64,000 bases of DNA from JBCBTJ01 sp039818665 (GTDB taxonomy: Bacteria > Pseudomonadota > Alphaproteobacteria > Caulobacterales > Hyphomonadaceae). Position 1 is the stretch's first letter; each line of letters begins with the position of its first letter. The notes below the pieces were generated by a model. The model had not been told where the DNA came from and ran no database searches. It saw only the letters and a program-made list of their open reading frames with translations. The translations under genes were made by a program, and so were the position numbers. The stretch is taken from the NCBI GenBank assembly GCA_039818665.1, contig JBCBTJ010000007.1, forward strand, positions 1 through 64,000, read 5' to 3'. This document shows, piece after piece, positions 51,954 through 58,594 of the stretch.

Positions 51954-53116
51954 CGTTGCAGCAGGCGGCGGGGCTCGGCGGGGAGGCGCGAATCTGCGCG
52001 AAGACCGTCATGGACACCAGCGACCCGGACATTCGGTTTGATGAGGCCGGGGTATGTCACTATTGGCGCGCGTTCGAGACATTTCGCCAGTCTCTTCCGA
52101 GTGCGGAAGACCGGGCGCTCGAGCTGGATCGGATCGCAGGCCTTGTCCGCGCCGCCGGCCGAGGACGAAGCCATGATTGCGTGCTCGGCTTGTCGGGCGG
52201 GGTCGACAGCTCCTATCTCGCCTTGGTCGCCCGCGATCTCGGACTGCGGCCGTTGCTCGTGCATTTCGACAATGGCTGGAACACCGAGCGCGCGGTGTCG
52301 AACATCGACGCCATCGCCTCAGCGCTCGGCGCCCAACTTGAGACCTATGTCATGGACTGGCCGGCCTTCCGCGACTTGCAACGGGCGTATTTCAAAGCCT
52401 CGGTCGTCGACCTGGAGGTCCCGACCGATCACATGATCTTCGGCGCTTTGCATCAGATCGCCGCGCGGCGGGGCATTCGGCACATTCTTTCCGGCGCGAA
52501 TTTCGCCACGGAATGGCTGATGCCGGCGAGCTGGAATTATCGCAAGCAGGACCTCGTCAATCTGCTCGCGATTCACCAGCGGTTTGGAGAACAGCCGCTG
52601 CGGCGTTTGCCCAAGCTCGGGCTCTGGCAACAGGCTTGGTATCATCACGCCCGCCGCGTTCGCACAGTCGCGTTTTTGGATCTCGTTCCCTATGAGAAAG
52701 GCGCCGCGGCCGCGCGGCTCGAGGCGGAGACCGGATGGCGCGACTATGGCGGCAAGCACCATGAGTCGGTGTTTACGCGCTTCTATCAAGGCTATGTGCT
52801 TCCCCGGAAATTCGGGATCGACAAACGCAAGGCGCACCTGTCCAACCAGATCATGATGGGCGCGATCAGCCGCGAGGCGGCGTTGGACGCTTTGGCGCAG
52901 CCGCCCTACGACCCTGGGCGACAACAGCGCGACAAGGCCTATGTGGCCAAGAAGCTCGGCTTCAGCGAAGACGCGTTCGAGGGGCTCCTCGACGCACCGG
53001 GCGTGCCGCATGCCCGCTATGGCACAGACGCGCCGATGCGCCGGCGCTACATGGCCGTGATGCGCTGGGCGGGGCGCGCGCGCGATACTATCCGGCGCCG
53101 GAGCAGCGCCGCTTAG
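51944..53116 (+). CDS. wbpG: N-acetyl sugar amidotransferase (WbpG/PseA-like)
   Basis: Predicted 390 residues. PP-loop SGGVDSSY starts at about S84 (LGLSGGVDS). With HisH2 and HisF2 it turns an acetamido group into acetamidino. The usual N-terminal zinc ribbon has C18 and C38, but the second positions that are Cys in many homologues are T21 and W41, so two of four ligands seem lost. Whether this is normal for a subgroup cannot be told here. A 3' neighbour starts 11 bp later. Confidence 0.9.
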   Translation: MGVALQQAAGLGGEARICAKTVMDTSDPDIRFDEAGVCHYWRAFETFRQSLPSAEDRALELDRIAGLVRAAGRGRSHDCVLGLSGGVDSSYLALVARDLGLRPLLVHFDNGWNTERAVSNIDAIASALGAQLETYVMDWPAFRDLQRAYFKASVVDLEVPTDHMIFGALHQIAARRGIRHILSGANFATEWLMPASWNYRKQDLVNLLAIHQRFGEQPLRRLPKLGLWQQAWYHHARRVRTVAFLDLVPYEKGAAAARLEAETGWRDYGGKHHESVFTRFYQGYVLPRKFGIDKRKAHLSNQIMMGAISREAALDALAQPPYDPGRQQRDKAYVAKKLGFSEDAFEGLLDAPGVPHARYGTDAPMRRRYMAVMRWAGRARDTIRRRSSAA

Positions 53117-53127
53117 GGTCCAACCCG

Positions 53128-54249
53128 ATGTTTTTCGGCGCCTCTAAGACGATCTACATCATCTCGCCCCAACCCTGGGACGGGCTTCCCGTATCAAAAC
53201 ATCATTATGCGTCAGAACTCGCGACGCTGGGACACCAAGTCTATTTCATTGAGCCGCCGCATACGGAGCGCATGTCGTCCGACATCACGGTCCGCCCCAC
53301 TGAAACCCGGGGCGTCTCCTCCGTCGCCTACGGCCTGCCCTTCCCCTATGCGTTGAAGTTTCGATGGCGCGGCCAATTCGATTATCAGATGCGGCGCCAA
53401 GCACGCCGACTGGTCGATGCGATCGGCGCGGCGCCAGACTTGGTTTGGGATTTCGATAACGCCTATCAATTCGCCGATCTCGCCGCGTTCGGCCCGGCGC
53501 TCAAACTGTTTCACTTGATGGACGCGCCGCCGACGGATCACTGTTCAAATAAGAACGCCGACATGGTCTTGTCCGTCTCGCAGGCCTTTCTCGACAAGAT
53601 CCGTCATCCGGCGGCGCGCAAGCGCCTCGTGCCGCATGGGCTGAACCGGGCGCACGAGGCTTACGCCCGCCGCGCCTTGGCGGGGTCAGCGGATCGACGG
53701 GTCCAAGAGCGCCCTGTCGCCGCCTATGTCGGCAATCTCAGCGCCGCGGGCTTGGACTGGGACACGCTGTTCGAGATCATTGACCGAAATCCCGGCGTTG
53801 AGTTTCGCCTTATCGGCCCCCACGAGGACCGGACGGCGTTGGCGACGCGCTTAAGAACCCGCCCCAATTGCACGGCCATGGGGACGCTGCCGGCCGAAGA
53901 GATCCTCGCCATGGCGGCGGAGGTGGATGTCTGGCTCGCGTGCTATGCGCCTCTACGCACCGAAAACGGCGCTGAAAACGCACACAAAATCTTGGAATAT
54001 TTGGCCACAGGCAAAGCGGTCCTCGCAAACCGGATGGCGGCCTACGAAGACTCTCATTTGGTGTACGGCGCAGCGTCCCCGGGCAATGAAGACATGCCGG
54101 AGCGGCTCGCGCGCTTGGTCGGAGCCCGTGCGTCGATCAATGCGCCAAGACTGCAAAGAGAGCGCGCCGCGCACGCCCTAGATCACGCCTATCGCCGCCA
54201 CCTCCGCACCATCACCGAACCTATCCAACCTCTTTGCGCGCCGGCTTAG
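53128..54249 (+). CDS. Glycosyltransferase, GT4/TuaH-like
   Basis: Predicted 373 residues. N-terminal YIISPQPWDGLPVSKHHYA and HQVYFIEPPH, middle AAYVGNLSAAGLDWDTLFEI and C-terminal KILEYLATGKAVLA (EX7E region replaced by a shorter variant) fit TuaH-like glycosyltransferases. Last gene of the co-directional run that starts at wlbA. Its final 4 bp (TTAG) are shared with the stop of the antisense DUF2793-esterase gene. Confidence 0.82.
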   Translation: MFFGASKTIYIISPQPWDGLPVSKHHYASELATLGHQVYFIEPPHTERMSSDITVRPTETRGVSSVAYGLPFPYALKFRWRGQFDYQMRRQARRLVDAIGAAPDLVWDFDNAYQFADLAAFGPALKLFHLMDAPPTDHCSNKNADMVLSVSQAFLDKIRHPAARKRLVPHGLNRAHEAYARRALAGSADRRVQERPVAAYVGNLSAAGLDWDTLFEIIDRNPGVEFRLIGPHEDRTALATRLRTRPNCTAMGTLPAEEILAMAAEVDVWLACYAPLRTENGAENAHKILEYLATGKAVLANRMAAYEDSHLVYGAASPGNEDMPERLARLVGARASINAPRLQRERAAHALDHAYRRHLRTITEPIQPLCAPA

Positions 54250-56447
54250 AATCCGGACCCGTCATAGAACGCTTCTCCCAGTGCGATCGCACCCTGGGCG
54301 TCAAAATGAACTTGATCGGCTTGCCGACTAAACCCGTCCGTATCGATTATATCCGCGTCCGCGTTGACCGCCGCGAAATCGGCTTGCGCCTGGCGCACCT
54401 CGGCGATCGCGGCGGCGTCCGCGGCCGGATCGAGCGCGCCCGTGCGGCCGACCAGCATGCGCACGCCCGCATCATATCCCGTATAGGTTTTCACCGCGTT
54501 CCACAGCGCCTGGAGCCCCGCGCCGTAGGCGCTCGAATAGGCCGTCGACAGCGCGTCCTCCTCGCCTTGCATCCACCACAGCGCCCGCAGGCGCGGCCCG
54601 ACGCCCTGGGCGAGCAGTCTTTGTTCGGTGTCCCACCAATGGCTAAGCGCGGCGTGAAAGATCCCATGGGTGGGCAATTCGTCCGGATGCCAGCTGACAT
54701 TCGCGCCGACGCCCGTCGTCGACGGCGCCATGAAGGTCGCCGGGATGGCGAACTTGTTGACCACGAGCGGGCGCACTCGGGTCGTGTCGGCGTCTTCGCG
54801 CCGCCAGGCCGCGCCAAGCTCCGGCCCAAAATCGGACGATGGCGCGCTCATCTGCTGATTGTCGCCGAGCACGAACGGCTCCGGCGAGGCGTAGTTCGCC
54901 CCCGCTTCGCGATCATTCGCGGGCGCGATCAGAACGTGGCGCGCCGGCGCCCGCGCCTGATCCGCGGCCGAAAGATCCGCGAAGGGCGCCCGGCCCTCGG
55001 CGTTCGACTGACCCCAGAGGAGGGCGCAGTCATATGTCGCCGGGGCGTCGCGCCAATCGACGAGAAGACCGCGGGGCGCGGTCAGCGCGCGCACCGCATC
55101 GTAGACTTGGCGGCGTTCAGGGTCCGTCAGCGCGTCGTTCCAAACGCCGGCCCAGGCGATCTCAAACTCTTCAAGCCGGTACACAGGCGAGGTGGTGTCG
55201 AAAGTATGCCGGCCGCCGAAGCCGAGGGGCGTCGTGAAAGCCTGGTCGAACTCGATGAAGAGGATCTGCCAGCCGCCCCGATTGAGGCGGTGGGCGGCCT
55301 GGCCGCTGCTTTGGCGGAAGGCCAGCGGGGCGACGCCCTGGCCGCCGCCGACATGATGGCCCCAAGCGGGGTTGGCCGTGTCCGCCAACACGCCATGGCC
55401 GGAGCTCGCGCCGCCGGACAGAATGAAGCCCGAGGACAGGCCGCGCTTTTGCCGGCAAAGAAACGCCACCGTCCGCGCGCCGGGGATCGTCGGCGTCTGC
55501 ACGACGCCCAGCTCCACGCGCAAGCCGCGCCGCGTCCATTCTGGCGATGCGGAATAGGCGGTTTGAAACGCGGCGTCGAAGACAATGTCACGGCCGCCGC
55601 GGAGATCGCGGGCGCGCTCGCCGGCGCCCTCGTCGAAGCGCCATTCGGCGACCAAGCCGTCTGTATGCATCAGATCCGGCGGACCGGAGGCGGCGGACGG
55701 CGTCGGCGCCCATTGAAGATCGAAATCGGCCGCGGAGGATTTCATCAAGATCTCGCCCGGCGCGCCGCCGGCGGGCACACCGCCTCCGCCGATGGAGGAG
55801 TGTGGCAGGGTCACCGATCCGGTGGCGCTGTCGATGATGATGGCGTCGCGCCATGTCGCGCCGTCGGCCGCGACCTTGAAGCGGAAGTCATCGTCGCCGG
55901 CCAGGCCGATTTCGGCACGGCCGGAGAACCCGGACTGGAAGAGCACGCTCGCCGTGGCGCCCGCGCCGGCCTTGTTGATCTTGAGGCGGTGGTCCGCGCC
56001 CGCATGATTGAACAGGGCCGCGTCGGAGGCGACCGCAAGCTTGTTGGTCTCGTCGGCCGTCGCGTTGACGCCGACCAGCGGCGCCGGGTTTACGCCGCCC
56101 GAGGCGCCCGCCGCATCGTCCCACGCCGCGCCGTCCCATACGACAAGCCTCGCCTCGTCCACCAGCCAAGCGACCCAACCTATGGCGGGCGGATAGAACG
56201 CCCATGCGGCGTCTTGGAAAGCGGCGACCGCGCCGTCTTTGCCGCTCCAATCTCCGCTCGCGCCGGGCGCGACGATATGGCGATCGCCCTCGGCGGGATC
56301 GGCCGGGGGCGCGGCGAGATCTCGGTCTAAGACCGACAATTGAACGACGGCGTCGAGCGCGCGGATCGCCTCATTGTGGGTGACATGTTTCTGCGCCTGG
56401 GCCGGCAGAATGTAAGGCAAGTCCAGATTGGCGGACGTGTCGCTCAT
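54246..56447 (-). CDS. DUF2793-domain protein with C-terminal SGNH (sialate O-acetylesterase-type) esterase
   Basis: Predicted 733 residues. N-terminus (about 1-115): NLDLPYILPAQAQKHVTHN is the DUF2793 start, known from phage and prophage tail or spike-like proteins. A middle beta part (about 240-440) resembles a concanavalin-like jellyroll. The C-terminal SGNH esterase has GQSNAEG with S481, and D711/H714 in DQVHFDAQG; the SASA/CE6 family removes acetyl groups from sugars. No signal peptide is visible. It runs antisense in a locus with several sugar acetyltransferases, so an acetyl-polysaccharide target is inferred. An antisense open frame in 54234-56330 is a shadow. Confidence 0.85.
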   Translation of the reverse strand: MSDTSANLDLPYILPAQAQKHVTHNEAIRALDAVVQLSVLDRDLAAPPADPAEGDRHIVAPGASGDWSGKDGAVAAFQDAAWAFYPPAIGWVAWLVDEARLVVWDGAAWDDAAGASGGVNPAPLVGVNATADETNKLAVASDAALFNHAGADHRLKINKAGAGATASVLFQSGFSGRAEIGLAGDDDFRFKVAADGATWRDAIIIDSATGSVTLPHSSIGGGGVPAGGAPGEILMKSSAADFDLQWAPTPSAASGPPDLMHTDGLVAEWRFDEGAGERARDLRGGRDIVFDAAFQTAYSASPEWTRRGLRVELGVVQTPTIPGARTVAFLCRQKRGLSSGFILSGGASSGHGVLADTANPAWGHHVGGGQGVAPLAFRQSSGQAAHRLNRGGWQILFIEFDQAFTTPLGFGGRHTFDTTSPVYRLEEFEIAWAGVWNDALTDPERRQVYDAVRALTAPRGLLVDWRDAPATYDCALLWGQSNAEGRAPFADLSAADQARAPARHVLIAPANDREAGANYASPEPFVLGDNQQMSAPSSDFGPELGAAWRREDADTTRVRPLVVNKFAIPATFMAPSTTGVGANVSWHPDELPTHGIFHAALSHWWDTEQRLLAQGVGPRLRALWWMQGEEDALSTAYSSAYGAGLQALWNAVKTYTGYDAGVRMLVGRTGALDPAADAAAIAEVRQAQADFAAVNADADIIDTDGFSRQADQVHFDAQGAIALGEAFYDGSGF

Positions 56448-56522
56448 GGTGTTTCGAAGCTCTCAAATGCTTGAAATCAGTCTAGGCGCCGCTTTCGGCG
56501 GGGCGGATAAAACCGCTCGGCG

Positions 56523-57173
56523 ATGCTCGTGAAGGTCCAGCAAAACACCTCTGAAACGCCGATGGCGATTGGCGAACCGAGGCCCGAGCGGCATGCCGGG
56601 GATTCTGAGGATAAAACGCGCGCAAGGCCGCCAAGCCTGGCGCAGTACTCATCGAAGGCGTTCTCTCGCGGCCGTCCCGCCTGGGTCGAGGCGGCCTGGC
56701 TGATCATTCAAGCTTTGCTGGTCTCGTCTTGGCTACCAGGGTCCGCGCACCGGCGTGTTCTATTGCGCCTTTTCGGCGCTCGGATCGGCCGCGGCGTGGT
56801 GATCAAGCCAGGCGTCCGCGTGAAGCTTCCCTGGCGTCTTGAGATTGGCGACCATTCCTGGATCGGCGAGCATGTTTGGATCGACAATTTGGCGGCCGTC
56901 TCAATCGGCGCTGACTGCTGCGTGTCGCAGGGCGTCTACCTTTGCACGGGCAGCCATGATTGGTCCGCGCCCGGCTTCGACCTGGTCCTCAAGCCAATCA
57001 TCCTGGAGGACGGGTCTTGGGCGGCGGCGAAGTCCGTCATCGGACCAGGCGTCAGAATGAAAACCGGCGCCGTGCTCACGCTCGGCGCGGTCGCGACAGC
57101 GGATCTCGACGCTTGGACCCTCTATAAAGGCGCGCCAGCCGCTCCTGCCGGACGTCGCGAGGTACGGTCATGA
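56523..57173 (+). CDS. LbH acetyltransferase, WcaF-like
   Basis: Predicted 216 residues; the ATG at 56562 is an alternative start. Hexapeptide repeats WRLEIGDHSWIGEHVWIDN and AVSIGADCCVSQGVYLCTGSHDWS are near-identical in type to colanic-acid WcaF. WcaF-like enzymes acetylate polysaccharide sugars. Convergent with the NusG-like gene (29-bp gap), divergent from the DUF2793-esterase gene across only 75 bp, which must hold both promoters. Confidence 0.88.
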   Translation: MLVKVQQNTSETPMAIGEPRPERHAGDSEDKTRARPPSLAQYSSKAFSRGRPAWVEAAWLIIQALLVSSWLPGSAHRRVLLRLFGARIGRGVVIKPGVRVKLPWRLEIGDHSWIGEHVWIDNLAAVSIGADCCVSQGVYLCTGSHDWSAPGFDLVLKPIILEDGSWAAAKSVIGPGVRMKTGAVLTLGAVATADLDAWTLYKGAPAAPAGRREVRS

Positions 57174-57202
57174 ACGCCGGTGGCGCGGAGCGGACCCAAG
57201 CG

Positions 57203-57703
57203 TCAGGCCAGTTTCAAACAATCGGTTCGGGCGAGCTCCACCGGCGCCGCGATCGTCATCGCATCGAGAACAATGCGGATCCGGTCCGAGCGCGCGGTCT
57301 CGGCGACCCGCGCCGTCAAACCCGACAGCGGTCCCCTTCGCACCCTCAACCGGTCGCCGCAGGCGAACTCATCCTCAATGACGATCTCGCCGCGCGCGTC
57401 AGCGCTGGCGCGCAGCGTATCGACCCAGCCGGACGGCGCTGCGGCCGGCCGCGCGCCGAACGTCACCAGACGAACGACGCCTGGCGTGGCGTCGATCGGG
57501 CGCCAGCCGCCCCGCGTCACATCCAGCGAAACGAACAGATAGCCCGGGAAGAAGGCGCGGCGAACGGTCTCCGTCCGGCGGGCGTGACGAACCGTTCGCC
57601 GCTCGGAGGGCAAAAACACGTCAAATCCCTGACGCGCCAAGCCGTCTTCGGCGAAGCGCTCTCGCCCGGTTTTACATTGAACAAGATACCAAGGCGTCCC
57701 CAT
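57203..57703 (-). CDS. NusG/RfaH-like specialised transcription antiterminator
   Basis: Predicted 166 residues from ATG 57703 with a GGGGAG site. NGN domain: WYLVQCKTGRERFAEDGL and FPGYLFVSLDV; KOW domain: GDRLRVRRGPLSGLTARVAE. It starts a few bases before the divergent export gene and is too short and diverged to be housekeeping NusG, which usually sits beside rplK. RfaH-like paralogues act on long polysaccharide operons; no ops element was recognised nearby. The upstream frame to 58063 is a shadow of the export gene. Confidence 0.88.
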   Translation of the reverse strand: MGTPWYLVQCKTGRERFAEDGLARQGFDVFLPSERRTVRHARRTETVRRAFFPGYLFVSLDVTRGGWRPIDATPGVVRLVTFGARPAAAPSGWVDTLRASADARGEIVIEDEFACGDRLRVRRGPLSGLTARVAETARSDRIRIVLDAMTIAAPVELARTDCLKLA

Positions 57704-57911
57704 GCCGATCTCCCCTCTCCCAAGACACGAAAAGGCTACTTTTAATAAAGATCTTTGCCACACTTTAGAGTTGTATTTGAAGCTCCAAAAATTTCGCCCT
57801 ACGGCCTTTTCGATGCGTATATTCTGCTTAGGATGTATGTTTAGAATATCGAAAACGCTCTGGGCCAGCGGACTCCGCGACGGCGAGCGCGTCCGAAACA
57901 AGGGGGGTGTT
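57704..57911. promoter_or_regulatory. AT-rich divergent promoter region of the export operon
   Basis: About 208 bp between the NusG-like gene (minus) and the wza-like gene (plus). From about 57730 to 57860 it is clearly poorer in GC than the rest of the window (runs such as TTTTAATAAAG and GCGTATATTCTG). Both promoters and any recruitment site for the NusG paralogue should lie here. No single -35/-10 pair stood out enough to be listed. Confidence 0.5.
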
Positions 57912-58592
57912 TTGGCGAAGGCGAGCGTGATCCTCGGGGCCGGTCTGGCGGCGGTGGCCGCCTGCGCCTCGGACTTGGGACATATCGAGGTGGACGGGTC
58001 GACGTTGAACGCGCCCGACACGGTCGCGCCCATCCCCGAGAGCGATCCGACGATCGGGATCAACGACGTCCTGACGGTCCGTGTCTTCGATGTCCCGGAG
58101 CTCAGCGGCGCGTATCAAGTCGGATATGACGGCCGGATCAAGGTGCCGCTGATCGGACAGGTCTCGGCGGCCGGCGCGACGCCGTTCGAATTGGCCGCGG
58201 ACCTCGAAGCGCGGCTCGGGCGCGAGCATTTGCAGGATCCGGACGTGTCCGTCGCAATCGCCGAGGGCGCGGGATCGCATCTCACCGTCGACGGATCAGT
58301 CGAAAACCCGGGCGTCTACCCAGTGCGCGGGCAGCTGACATTGCTTCAGGCGGTGGCGCTTTCCGGCGGCCCGAGCGACGGCGCGAACCCAAACAAGGTT
58401 GTCGTCTTTCGAACCATAGACGGCGAGCGCGCCGCAGCCGCCTTCGATCTCTCCGCGATCCGCAACGGACTGGCCCACGACCCTGTCGTCTACGGCAACG
58501 ACATCATCGTCGTCGACGGCTCCGAAGCGCGAAGAGCTTGGGGCGAGGTGCTTCGAACGGTGCCCTTGCTCGCCTTGTTCGCCGCGTTTTGA
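57912..58592 (+). CDS. Polysaccharide export lipoprotein, Wza-like
   Basis: Predicted 226 residues from TTG 57912, which is preceded by AAGGGGGG and gives a signal peptide with lipobox VAAC. The poly_export domain includes IGINDVLTVRVFDVPELSGAYQVG and VSAAGATPFELAADLEARL; a SLBB repeat follows (LTVDGSVENPGVYPVRGQ). Wza-type proteins form the outer-membrane pore for capsule or exopolysaccharide. The next gene begins 2 bp after the stop. Shorter than E. coli Wza, as is common for GumB/KpsD-like members. Confidence 0.9.
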   Translation: MAKASVILGAGLAAVAACASDLGHIEVDGSTLNAPDTVAPIPESDPTIGINDVLTVRVFDVPELSGAYQVGYDGRIKVPLIGQVSAAGATPFELAADLEARLGREHLQDPDVSVAIAEGAGSHLTVDGSVENPGVYPVRGQLTLLQAVALSGGPSDGANPNKVVVFRTIDGERAAAAFDLSAIRNGLAHDPVVYGNDIIVVDGSEARRAWGEVLRTVPLLALFAAF

Positions 58593-58594
58593 AC

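Noticed and set aside
54234..56330. A 698-codon open frame on the plus strand
   Set aside because: It mirrors the DUF2793-esterase gene on the other strand. Its translation is Arg-rich and without known motifs, while the minus-strand frame has the DUF2793 and SGNH motifs.
57702..57911. Upstream extension of the wza-like frame to 57702
   Set aside because: It crosses the AT-rich promoter region and has no ribosome-binding site; TTG 57912 has a strong site and yields a lipoprotein signal.
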